DNA of 5,127 nt, from the NCBI GenBank assembly GCA_024277515.1, contig JAJRVB010000008.1, positions 1 to 5,127 of the forward strand. The letters run 5' to 3'. Shown here in pieces: positions 1 through 5,127 of the stretch. This DNA comes from Nitrospirota bacterium (lineage in GTDB: Bacteria; Nitrospirota; Thermodesulfovibrionia; UBA6902). The translations under genes and the position numbers were made by a program. Position 1 is the stretch's first letter, and the number at the start of each line of letters is the position of its first letter. Below the pieces are notes generated by a model. That model was not told where the DNA came from. It searched no databases and saw nothing but the letters and a program-made list of their open reading frames with translations.

Positions 1-80
1 GATAAACAGGATTTTTATTTTCTTTTAGTATCCGTGACAATCTGTGGCCATATGCTTTTATATGATTGTAACAAATGTTC

Positions 81-86
81 TATAAT
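81..86 (+). promoter_or_regulatory. Putative -10 box for the VOC gene
   Basis: A perfect TATAAT hexamer lies 41 bases before the ATG of the VOC gene, in an AT-rich stretch. The hexamer 17 bases further upstream (58-63, TTATAT) is a poor -35 match, and no extended -10 TG is correctly placed. Transcription would begin near position 93 and give a leader of about 35 bases. The assignment rests on hexamer match and position only. Confidence 0.4.
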
Positions 87-114
87 TATTTTACTAAAAT
101 GGCTTTTGAATATT

Positions 115-121
115 GAGGAGG
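115..121 (+). promoter_or_regulatory. Shine-Dalgarno that decides the VOC start
   Basis: GAGGAGG ends 6 bases before the ATG at 128, an ideal spacing. An in-frame TTG at 113 would extend the protein by five residues, but it overlaps this ribosome binding site and has no site of its own, so ATG 128 is preferred. Confidence 0.85.
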
Positions 122-127
122 CGTTCA

Positions 128-706
128 ATGATCAGATACAGAGGCATTAACCATGTGGCACTTGCTACAAATGATATGGACAGCACTATCCGTTTCTGGA
201 GGGACCTTCTTGGGATGAGACTTATTGCGGGCATGGGAGGGCCAGGAGAGAGGCAATACTTTTTCGAGATTGCGGAACATATCATGATCTCATTTTTTGA
301 ATGGGCCGATGTTGAGCCCGTACCTGACAGGGACGCGGGCAGGCCGGTAAAGGGCCCGTTTGTATTTGATCATATCTGTATAGAATTGTCCGGAGAAGAG
401 GAGTTGTGGCAGCTGAAGGACAGACTGGAAGCGGCTGACATATGGGTAACGGAAGTTATGGACAACGGCTTCATTCATTCGATGTTTTCTACTGACCCGA
501 ATAATATTCAGCTGGAGTTCTGCTGCAGGGTAAAAGGGATAAATATATCGGACAGACCGGTAATGATAGATTCCGCGCCGTCATCAATTACAGAGGAAGG
601 AGCCGAACCTCTGTACCACGCATGGCCCCCGGTTGAAACGCCTTCCCGGAAAGAGGAGAGAAAGATATACCCCGGGGTTTTAAAAAAACTGGTTGAGGAT
701 GCCTGA
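128..706 (+). CDS. VOC superfamily metalloprotein (glyoxalase/dioxygenase fold)
   Basis: This is a 192-residue soluble protein of the vicinal oxygen chelate superfamily, which includes glyoxalase I, extradiol dioxygenases, methylmalonyl-CoA epimerase and fosfomycin/bleomycin resistance proteins. Two beta-alpha-beta-beta-beta modules are visible, about residues 4-60 and 78-132. The expected metal-ligand pattern is present: His9 in GINHVAL on the first strand, probably Glu58 in ISFFEW, His82 in FDHICIEL opening the second module, and Glu130 in the final strand motif DPNNIQLEF. This supports a divalent-metal enzyme acting as a homodimer. A tail of about 58 residues (135-192), polar and proline-containing with a basic patch (SRKEERK), follows the domain and is longer than in minimal VOC proteins. 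The substrate cannot be told from sequence. The gene stands alone, convergent with a tRNA gene, so context gives no clue. The superfamily is secure and the specific reaction unknown. Confidence 0.9.
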   Translation: MIRYRGINHVALATNDMDSTIRFWRDLLGMRLIAGMGGPGERQYFFEIAEHIMISFFEWADVEPVPDRDAGRPVKGPFVFDHICIELSGEEELWQLKDRLEAADIWVTEVMDNGFIHSMFSTDPNNIQLEFCCRVKGINISDRPVMIDSAPSSITEEGAEPLYHAWPPVETPSRKEERKIYPGVLKKLVEDA

Positions 707-756
707 AGGAAAAGAGTTCCGGACGTGGGCGGGGCCGATTTTACCCGTTTTGGCAA

Positions 757-789
757 CAAAAAAGGACTCACGGAAGACCGCAAGTCCTT
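757..789 (-). terminator. Rho-independent terminator of the tRNA-fMet gene, possibly bidirectional
   Basis: On the minus strand, AAGGACT (783-789) pairs with AGTCCTT (762-768). An inner CGG/CCG pairing extends the hairpin, and a run of six T follows (758-763). It begins 10 bases after the CCA end of the tRNA. On the plus strand the same stem is followed by the T-rich stretch GATTTTGTTT, so it may also stop VOC transcription arriving from 706, where no other terminator is visible. Confidence 0.8.
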
Positions 790-798
790 GATTTTGTT

Positions 799-875
<77 letters not shown>

Positions 876-881
876 AACCGT

Positions 882-916
882 AATATACATTACTTTAGAA
901 TGGCTTCAAAAGTCAA
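882..916 (-). promoter_or_regulatory. Putative promoter of tRNA-fMet
   Basis: On the minus strand TTGACT (911-916) resembles a -35 box. Two overlapping -10 candidates follow: TAATGT (887-892, spacer 18) and TATATT (882-887). TATATT fits better with TTGAAG as -35 at 16 bases. Either places the transcription start at or a few bases before the mature tRNA 5' end. Which hexamer pair is used cannot be settled by eye. Confidence 0.45.
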
Positions 917-931
917 TGACTCGAATGGAGA

Positions 932-1110
932 TAAATGACAAATGTCAAAATTCAAATGCCAAATCAAGCGCCAATATCTTAATGTCAAATTATACTGAAG
1001 AAAAGTAAAACTCAAGGACAGCTCCGGGCCATAATTCAGGAAGCATACGCTGTTTTGAAATTAGAACTTTGATATTCATTTGGCATTTGAATTTTGACAT
1101 TTGTCATTTA
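932..1110. repeat. 179-bp element with perfect 33-bp terminal inverted repeats (MITE-like)
   Basis: Bases 932-964 are the exact reverse complement of 1078-1110, 33 of 33 positions. The arms flank 113 bases with no gene. The arms are AT-rich and built from repeated CAAATG-like units. Outside the arms the match stops at once. Both ends are TA (TA...TA), which would fit a TA target duplication as made by IS630/Tc1-mariner-type elements, but TA is its own palindrome and so proves nothing. No transposase is encoded. The element fills most of the gap between glmM (ending at 1121) and the tRNA gene, so a glmM transcript would carry a long stem here. The alternative is two copies of a dispersed CAAATG-rich repeat lying head to head by chance. 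Confidence 0.75.
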
Positions 1111-1120
1111 CCTTCACCTT

Positions 1121-2485
1121 TTACTTCATGTTCAGCTTTATCACGTCCGCTATTTCTTCGCCGATCAGGGTGATCTCATCCATGTTGTCTCCCTCAACCA
1201 TCACCCTGACTTTGGGTTCCGTGCCTGAAGGTCTGACAAGGATTCTCCCGCTTTTCAGCTTTTTCTCGGCCTTTTTGACAGTGGCCGCGATTCTCGGAAA
1301 ATTCTCCATGTCCCGAGGTTTATTCACTGCTACATTAATCAGTACCTGGGGAAATATCGGGATCTGCGATGCGAGCTCAGAGAGCCTTTTATCGTTTTTA
1401 CACATTGTGGAGAGAACCATGAGGGCCGTTATCGGGCCGTCACCGGTTGTATTATGATCCAGAAATACTATGTGCCCCGACTGTTCACCACCAAGGTTGC
1501 ATCCCCTCTTTATCATCTCTTCCACCACATATCTGTCGCCTACCTGTGTGCGCACCGTTTTTATGCCGGATTTTTTCAGGCAGATTTCGAAGCCGATATT
1601 GCTCATAACCGTGGCCACAACAGAGTTGCCTTTGAGGTTGCCGTCTTTTTTCATGTCGAGTGCACAGATCGCCATTATCTTGTCGCCGTCTACCAGTTCT
1701 CCTTTTTCATCACACACAATGGTCCTGTCCGCGTCTCCGTCATGGGCAATGCCGATATCAGCCCGGTAATCAAGCACTGCCCGCTGCATGGACTCAGGAT
1801 GAGTGGTCCCGCAATTAACATTTATGTTCATCCCGTCAGGCCGGTTATTCAGGGCGATCACGTCGGCCCCCAGCTCCGTAAGCGCGTCCGGTGTGATTTT
1901 GTAGGCTGAGCCGTTGCTGCAGTCAACCACAACCCTGATCCCTTCGAGTGTCTTTCCCCTTGGGAATGTGGACTTTACATACTCGACATACCTGCCGGCA
2001 GCATCATCAATCCTGAATGCCTTGCCGATTCCCCCGCCCTCGGGCCTGATCTTTGCAAGCTTTCTGGAAAACATCACTTTCTCAATTTCAGCCTCTGTGC
2101 TGTCAGGCAGCTTGAAACCGTCAGACGAAAAAAACTTGATACCGTTATCGTCAAAAGGATTATGTGAAGCGGACAACACGACCCCTGCATCGGCCCTCAG
2201 ACTTCTCGTTACAAACGCGATGCCGGGTGTAGGCAAAGGGCCTACCAGCACCACACTCGTTCCCATGGAGCATATTCCTGAAGTAAGCGCGCTCTCGAGC
2301 ATGTACCCTGAGAGCCGGGTATCTTTTCCAATAAGAATTTTGTTCAGCCCGTTTTTCATTTTCAGTACATATGCCGCGGCCCTCCCGACTTCAAAGGCAA
2401 TTTCACCGGTCATGGGGTAATGGTTTGCTTTACCCCTTATCCCGTCCGTTCCAAAAAGCTTTGTCCGTTTTTTCCTGTCCGCCAT
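1121..2485 (-). CDS. glmM: Phosphoglucosamine mutase
   Basis: GlmM interconverts glucosamine-6-phosphate and glucosamine-1-phosphate in the cytosol, the step leading to UDP-GlcNAc for peptidoglycan and lipopolysaccharide. The 454 residues match the usual family length (about 445-455). All four alpha-D-phosphohexomutase signatures are present. They are the N-terminal FGTDGIRG (11-18), the catalytic phosphoserine loop SASHNP with Ser107, the Mg-binding loop DGDADR (249-254), the sugar-binding loop GGEQSGH (332-338) and the phosphate-binding loop RPSGTEP (418-424). The E-Q-S-G-H form and operon context separate it from phosphomannomutase and phosphoglucomutase. The ATG abuts the ybbR TAA directly, and an AAGGAG ribosome site lies 9 bases upstream inside ybbR, which implies translational coupling. 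No canonical terminator follows; the inverted-repeat element begins 10 bases beyond the stop. In Firmicutes GlmM can bind and inhibit CdaA, so its place behind cdaA is functionally meaningful. Confidence 0.98.
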   Translation of the reverse strand: MADRKKRTKLFGTDGIRGKANHYPMTGEIAFEVGRAAAYVLKMKNGLNKILIGKDTRLSGYMLESALTSGICSMGTSVVLVGPLPTPGIAFVTRSLRADAGVVLSASHNPFDDNGIKFFSSDGFKLPDSTEAEIEKVMFSRKLAKIRPEGGGIGKAFRIDDAAGRYVEYVKSTFPRGKTLEGIRVVVDCSNGSAYKITPDALTELGADVIALNNRPDGMNINVNCGTTHPESMQRAVLDYRADIGIAHDGDADRTIVCDEKGELVDGDKIMAICALDMKKDGNLKGNSVVATVMSNIGFEICLKKSGIKTVRTQVGDRYVVEEMIKRGCNLGGEQSGHIVFLDHNTTGDGPITALMVLSTMCKNDKRLSELASQIPIFPQVLINVAVNKPRDMENFPRIAATVKKAEKKLKSGRILVRPSGTEPKVRVMVEGDNMDEITLIGEEIADVIKLNMK

Positions 2486-3139
2486 TTATGGGTTCTCCTT
2501 CTCTCTTTTTTCTATGGATAGTTTTACATCGACCTTATCTATGTTTTTCTTTATATGTGGGCTGGATAAATTCAGGTTGGCCCTGTAAATCAGATCGCTT
2601 TTTATCCCGTTGATGTCGATCGGCTCTGTCTTGACTATCTTGATCTTCGAGATTGCGCTTTTTGGCCCCTCAAGAGTCACTGTTTGAGGTTCTACCGTTA
2701 TATCAATGATCTTGTAGCCCCGTTCAGGTGCCCCTATGACATGGGGTTTAACTGAAACTATTTTTGTTAATTGTATTTCGATGTTAAGGCTGATTGTTTC
2801 CGGGTTGATACTCGTTACCAGAAACGACTTCGGCAGGCTGAAATTGTCCCTTGAAATCGTGTAAAAGGACCTCCCCGGTTTTGCCTCACTGATGTCAAGG
2901 ACAACACTTACCTCATTCGGTTTCAGGTGTTTCAGCAGCCGCTCCTGCCCTTCAATCCTGACGTTGATTGCCTCGGGGTAATCAACGATCTCAAGTTTGT
3001 CGGGGATATTGACAAACTGTACCGGGACGTCCATGGTCACTTCGGCCCTGCCGCTCAGCATGACAAAGAACCAGAGTGCAACGGCTATGAGAAGTGATGC
3101 GAGTTTGAGCCATATATTTGTTGTGAAAAAGTCTTTCAT
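2486..3139 (-). CDS. ybbR: YbbR-domain membrane protein, CdaA regulator (CdaR)
   Basis: A 217-residue protein with one N-terminal membrane helix (about 12-29), preceded by the family-typical short segment NIWLKLASLL and containing the ALWFFV motif. Two YbbR repeats lie outside the membrane, about 34-123 and 125-212. Each ends in an alternating beta strand (NPETISLNIEI; VDVKLSIE), and the second contains the recurrent PQTVTLEGPKS motif. Firmicute CdaR has four YbbR repeats, so this is a short two-repeat form. By family knowledge it interacts with the diadenylate cyclase CdaA in the membrane and tunes c-di-AMP output; in Gram-negative bacteria this role is inferred only. Its ATG overlaps the cdaA stop as ATGA and lacks a convincing Shine-Dalgarno, so translation probably depends on ribosomes terminating at cdaA. 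The TAA stop touches the glmM start. Confidence 0.93.
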   Translation of the reverse strand: MKDFFTTNIWLKLASLLIAVALWFFVMLSGRAEVTMDVPVQFVNIPDKLEIVDYPEAINVRIEGQERLLKHLKPNEVSVVLDISEAKPGRSFYTISRDNFSLPKSFLVTSINPETISLNIEIQLTKIVSVKPHVIGAPERGYKIIDITVEPQTVTLEGPKSAISKIKIVKTEPIDINGIKSDLIYRANLNLSSPHIKKNIDKVDVKLSIEKREKENP

Positions 3140-3903
3140 GATCTTTTTTCTTTAGGATTAAAAAAATTGTCAGTGAGAAAATCCCTTAACGAGCTCATGT
3201 CAACGTTCTTTTCCATTTTGTTGCCGACCGCTATGCTGATACTGCCCGTTTCTTCAGATATTATAATAACAACTCCATCCGTCTCCTCAGCCAGGCCCAT
3301 ACCGGCACGATGCCTTGTGCCGAATGCCTTTGATATGTCAGTGCTCAATGTCAACGGAAGAAAGCAGCCTGCTGCAATTACCCTGTTGCCTCGTATGATA
3401 ATTGCTCCGTCATGTATCGGTGATGTGGGATGGAATATACTCAACAGAAGTTCCCGTGTAACCTTGGCGTCAAGCTGCACCCCCATCTCTATAAAATCTT
3501 TCAGGTCGATCTCTTTTTCGAGAACAATCAGTGCCCCGATCTTTCTGTTTGCAAGCGCGATAGAGCCTTTGACTATTTCTTCGAGAGACCTCAGTTCTTC
3601 GGCTGAGGCGAATGAGGGGAAAAAGCGCGCTTCTCCCATCTGGGCAAGTGTTTTTCTGATCTCGGGCTGGAACAGGATGATAAGAGCAAGCACGATTTGC
3701 GCCCAGAGGCTTTGAATGATCCAGTCTATCGTATACAGGCCGAGGTGTTTTGAAAAAAGAAGGGCGACAAAAAGCACGCCTATGCCGATCAGCATCTGGG
3801 CGGCTTTTGTTCCCTTTATGATCAAAAGGACTCTGTATATTATAGCGGTAACTATCAGGATATCGAGGATATCCTGCCATCTTATCAGGCTCCAGGTTTC
3901 CAT
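3136..3903 (-). CDS. cdaA: Membrane diadenylate cyclase (c-di-AMP synthase)
   Basis: CdaA condenses two ATP into cyclic di-AMP, a second messenger controlling osmolyte and potassium transport and cell-wall homeostasis. The 255 residues follow the family plan: three membrane helices (about 12-30, 35-51, 62-79), a short linker, then a cytosolic DAC domain (about 98-240). Visible catalytic and binding motifs are GALIVLE (123-129), the DGA motif in HDGAII (Asp165-Gly166-Ala167) and the RHRAG motif in GTRHRAGMGLAE (197-201), all intact, so the enzyme should be active. The N-terminus METWSLIRWQDILDILIV aligns with the usual family start, which supports the ATG at 3903 although no Shine-Dalgarno precedes it. 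A TATAAT lies 11 bases before the ATG. It is the first gene of a tight cdaA-ybbR-glmM unit, with tonB 123 bases upstream on the same strand. It is also annotated as dacA or ybbP in other genomes. Confidence 0.97.
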   Translation of the reverse strand: METWSLIRWQDILDILIVTAIIYRVLLIIKGTKAAQMLIGIGVLFVALLFSKHLGLYTIDWIIQSLWAQIVLALIILFQPEIRKTLAQMGEARFFPSFASAEELRSLEEIVKGSIALANRKIGALIVLEKEIDLKDFIEMGVQLDAKVTRELLLSIFHPTSPIHDGAIIIRGNRVIAAGCFLPLTLSTDISKAFGTRHRAGMGLAEETDGVVIIISEETGSISIAVGNKMEKNVDMSSLRDFLTDNFFNPKEKRS

Positions 3904-3914
3904 AATTGAAGATT

Positions 3915-3920
3915 ATTATA
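3915..3920 (-). promoter_or_regulatory. Putative -10 box in front of cdaA
   Basis: A perfect minus-strand TATAAT ends 11 bases before the cdaA ATG. No good -35 sits 16-18 bases upstream; that stretch reads GGGTATTT beside the hairpin repeat. If used, transcription would start about 4-5 bases before the ATG, giving an almost leaderless mRNA, which would agree with the missing Shine-Dalgarno. It could equally be a chance AT-rich match. Confidence 0.35.
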
Positions 3921-3941
3921 GCAGTTTTATTCTTCTAAATA

Positions 3942-3960
3942 CCCCCTTTGGAAAAGGGGG
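3942..3960. repeat. Short hairpin repeat, copy A (CCCCCTTT/AAAGGGGG)
   Basis: CCCCCTTT (3942-3949) and AAAGGGGG (3953-3960) form an 8-bp perfect stem with a 3-base loop, followed by TCGGGGGATTTT. It lies in the tonB-cdaA gap. On the minus strand the stem is followed by TATTTAG rather than a T run, so it is not a classical terminator, though it could slow transcription or block RNA decay. Related copies occur at 5063-5081 and 5106-5121, which marks it as a dispersed repeat. Confidence 0.7.
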
Positions 3961-3978
3961 TCGGGGGATTTTCTGAAT

Positions 3979-3997
3979 AATCCTTAACCAAAGGATT
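3979..3997 (-). other. Inverted repeat downstream of tonB, possible weak terminator
   Basis: AATCCTT (3979-3985) and AAGGATT (3991-3997) form a perfect 7-bp stem with a 5-base loop. On the minus strand it begins 29 bases after the tonB stop and is followed by ATTCAG, a poor T tract. A second, smaller TCCCC/GGGGA pairing (3997-4001 with 4014-4018) sits between it and the stop. Together with the hairpin at 3942-3960 these give the tonB transcript a heavily structured 3' end. Efficient termination is not evident, so partial read-through into cdaA is possible. Confidence 0.4.
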
Positions 3998-4026
3998 CCC
4001 CTCCGGTTGCAGCGGGGAGTCTTCAT

Positions 4027-4827
4027 TTACAGGGCGAATGTATTGCCGAATATGTAGATGAAATGACCTGTTATTTCGAGCGTGTCCCTGTCCCAGTCTT
4101 CAGGCAGGGGCCAGAAAGGCGCGGCTTTCCTGATTGCTTCCATGGCAGCCTCATCAAGCTCCCGGCGTCCGGAGGTCCTTACGAGTTCCACTTCTTTGAG
4201 TTTTCCATCTTTTTTGATGGTAAATTTGATATAGAGGTCCCCTGACAATCCGCGTCTGGCCGCCTCTTTCGGATATTTCCATATGTCTTCTATGCTCTCC
4301 CGTAACATTCTCATGTAGCCCCGATGCTTGAAACCGGACGTATCAAAGCTCAGCCCCTTTTTAGATGGAGTGCTTTTACGGGCATATTTTTCAATGGTCT
4401 GCCTGTCAAATAAATAGGAATACGGCGCCAGAGCCAAACCGTTTTCTTCCGGTTTGGCCCGATCCTCTTCTTTTGATGAAGAGGGACTCTCTTTTTTGTC
4501 TTTTTCCTCTGAAGGAGTCGAAAGCCCGGGCTTTCCGCTCTCTTTTTCAGCACGACCTGTCCCTTCACTATAGAGGTCCTCAGGCTTTACATCGCGTGCA
4601 GGAGGCCTGCTCCTGCGTCTCAGGAGAGAGGGTTTTTTCTCCCTGAGCGGTGGGGGCGCTGTTTCAGGTTTTGGCGGCTCCTGAATCTCGGAAGGCGGCA
4701 CGATGTTTACATCGAAAATGCGCGGTCCTGTATCGTTGTTATAGGGACTGGCAAAACTCAAAAATGTAATGAAGAGCAGATGAGAGACCAGTGATATGTT
4801 TATATAATGTATAAGCTTCAGGTTCAT
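4027..4827 (-). CDS. TonB-like energy transducer
   Basis: A 266-residue protein of TonB layout. One N-terminal membrane helix (about 11-27) contains the SxxxH motif (SLVSH, Ser12 and His16), which TonB proteins need to couple with ExbB/ExbD. A periplasmic proline-rich piece follows (about 44-62, PPSEIQEPPKPETAPPP), then a low-complexity charged and serine-rich linker (about 65-130). The C-terminal TonB domain (about 171-262) has WKYPKEAARRG, then GDLYIKFTIKKDG, then VRTSGRRELDEAAMEAIRKAAPFWPLP, the conserved YP, G-x-V-x-F, SG-x-x-LD and P-x-P landmarks. It would carry proton-motive energy from the inner membrane to outer-membrane receptors. No exbB, exbD or receptor gene is in the window, so the partner is unknown. 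ATG 4827 has no clear Shine-Dalgarno; an in-frame GTG at 4848 with AGGA four bases upstream would add seven residues and is a real alternative. It lies upstream of cdaA on the same strand, after a 123-bp structured gap. The family call is firm and the TonB paralogue type is not. Confidence 0.87.
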   Translation of the reverse strand: MNLKLIHYINISLVSHLLFITFLSFASPYNNDTGPRIFDVNIVPPSEIQEPPKPETAPPPLREKKPSLLRRRSRPPARDVKPEDLYSEGTGRAEKESGKPGLSTPSEEKDKKESPSSSKEEDRAKPEENGLALAPYSYLFDRQTIEKYARKSTPSKKGLSFDTSGFKHRGYMRMLRESIEDIWKYPKEAARRGLSGDLYIKFTIKKDGKLKEVELVRTSGRRELDEAAMEAIRKAAPFWPLPEDWDRDTLEITGHFIYIFGNTFAL

Positions 4828-4886
4828 ACAGTTCGTTCTTAGCCGCACTCGATCCTGTCAAAGATCATGAAGTGTTTGGCACCGGG

Positions 4887-4906
4887 AAAGGGCATAGCTT
4901 CCCTTT
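4887..4906 (-). other. Small stem-loop at the likely 5' end of the tonB mRNA
   Basis: On the minus strand AAAGGG (4901-4906) can pair with CCCTTT (4887-4892) across an 8-base loop, just downstream of the -10 box. An overlapping alternative pairs GGGAA with TTCCC. It would sit at or near the transcript 5' end, where it could stabilise the mRNA. No known riboswitch is recognised. Confidence 0.3.
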
Positions 4907-4937
4907 ATTATATATATATATTCTATCCTACTTTCAA
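4907..4937 (-). promoter_or_regulatory. Putative promoter of the TonB-like gene with a (TA)6 tract
   Basis: On the minus strand TTGAAA (4932-4937) serves as -35. The -10 can be TATAAT (4907-4912, spacer 19) or TATATA (4909-4914, spacer 17). A pure (TA)6 run at 4909-4920 forms the -10 side of the spacer. Transcription would begin near 4900, leaving a leader of about 70 bases before ATG 4827. The hexamers and location are good; the exact -10 register is ambiguous because of the repeat. Confidence 0.5.
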
Positions 4938-4992
4938 GCCGGGATGGAAAGAGCGGCGTACAGCGGACTTTATTGCGGGATGCGGGTGAAAG

Positions 4993-5031
4993 GCCCGTAA
5001 AGACATTCCCGGAAGATATGCCTTTACGGGC
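4993..5031. other. 10-bp perfect inverted repeat in the gene-free right end
   Basis: GCCCGTAAAG (4993-5002) and CTTTACGGGC (5022-5031) form a 10-bp perfect stem around a 19-base loop, which itself holds TTCC-C-GGAA (5006-5014). On the plus strand the moderately T-rich TCTGTTATTT follows, so it could be a weak plus-strand terminator. No plus-strand gene ends here, however. On the minus strand it lies upstream of the inferred tonB promoter and could be an operator-like site or the 3' end of a gene beyond the window. Confidence 0.5.
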
Positions 5032-5062
5032 TCTGTTATTTATGAAGGAATGAACTTGAATA

Positions 5063-5081
5063 CCCCGTTTTGTAAACGGGG
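5063..5081. repeat. Short hairpin repeat, copy B (CCCCGTTT/AAACGGGG)
   Basis: CCCCGTTT (5063-5070), a TGT loop and AAACGGGG (5074-5081) form an 8-bp perfect stem with a 3-base loop. This is the same geometry as copy A and it has the same preceding AATA. The fifth stem pair is G:C here and C:G in copy A, so both arms changed together. Confidence 0.65.
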
Positions 5082-5105
5082 ATGAAAAGTCCTCCTTTGA
5101 AGTCT

Positions 5106-5121
5106 CCCCCTTTGGAAAAGG
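5106..5121. repeat. Short hairpin repeat, degenerate copy C near the window edge
   Basis: Sixteen bases (CCCCCTTTGGAAAAGG) are identical to 3942-3957 of copy A, and TCGG follows as in copy A after its full G run. The right arm has lost three G residues, so the stem is shortened. The stretch from 4849 to the window end contains no recognisable gene, only the tonB promoter and these repeats. Confidence 0.6.
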
Positions 5122-5127
5122 TCGGAA

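Noticed and set aside
20..60. Stretch ATCCGTGACAATCTGTGG near the left edge as a dispersed repeat
   Set aside because: It resembles repeats I have seen in other genomes, but there is no second copy in the window and nothing here to support the call.
113..115. TTG as the start of the VOC gene
   Set aside because: It overlaps the GAGGAGG ribosome site, which is ideally spaced for the ATG at 128.
1101..2420. Several long plus-strand open frames opposite glmM (1101-1457, 1454-1909, 1470-1769, 1914-2420)
   Set aside because: They are the antisense of a glmM gene with every catalytic motif, have no recognisable domain or ribosome site, and overlap one another. They are shadow frames.
3167..3880. 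Frames 3167-3715 (+) and 3470-3880 (-) over cdaA
   Set aside because: cdaA is an unambiguous diadenylate cyclase in its own frame; these are alternative-frame and antisense readings with no family features.
3942..5121. CRISPR array from the repeated hairpins
   Set aside because: The copies are irregularly spaced, differ in sequence, and have no regular spacers or cas genes.
4849..5127. Possible riboswitch (including a c-di-AMP type) upstream of tonB
   Set aside because: The hairpins found do not match any riboswitch core I recognise, and the largest one lies upstream of the inferred promoter.

Overview
The window carries five protein-coding genes and one tRNA gene. It suggests a Gram-negative bacterium of moderate GC content. 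The diderm inference rests on a TonB-type energy transducer. The cdaA-ybbR-glmM cluster is known from Firmicutes and also from delta-proteobacteria-like and Nitrospirota-like lineages. I lean towards the latter group, but no single gene here fixes the phylum.

Left part (1-875): a single plus-strand gene for a 192-residue VOC-fold (glyoxalase/dioxygenase superfamily) metalloprotein has a strong Shine-Dalgarno and a likely -10 box. It converges on a minus-strand initiator tRNA-fMet gene with encoded CCA. A hairpin terminator between the two could serve both strands.

Middle (876-1120): this gene-free stretch holds the putative tRNA promoter and a 179-bp element bounded by perfect 33-bp inverted repeats (932-964 and 1078-1110), which looks like a MITE or a dispersed-repeat pair. 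It lies 10 bp beyond the glmM stop codon.

Central operon (minus strand, 3903 to 1121): cdaA (membrane diadenylate cyclase), ybbR/cdaR (membrane-anchored regulator) and glmM (phosphoglucosamine mutase). The genes are packed without gaps: cdaA and ybbR overlap by ATGA, and the ybbR stop directly abuts the glmM start. The cluster joins c-di-AMP synthesis to the step that commits sugar to peptidoglycan and LPS precursors. In studied Firmicutes, CdaR and GlmM both bind and modulate CdaA.

Right part (3904-5127): upstream of cdaA on the same strand lies a TonB-like gene with an intact SxxxH transmembrane motif and a C-terminal TonB domain. The 123-bp gap between tonB and cdaA and the region upstream of tonB contain related short hairpin repeats, two of which differ by a compensated base-pair change. 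The likely tonB promoter has a (TA)6 tract in its spacer/-10 region.

I found no CRISPR array, transposase, defence island or clearly novel protein system. The most interesting signals are non-coding: the inverted-repeat element, the covarying hairpin family and the TA-tract promoter.
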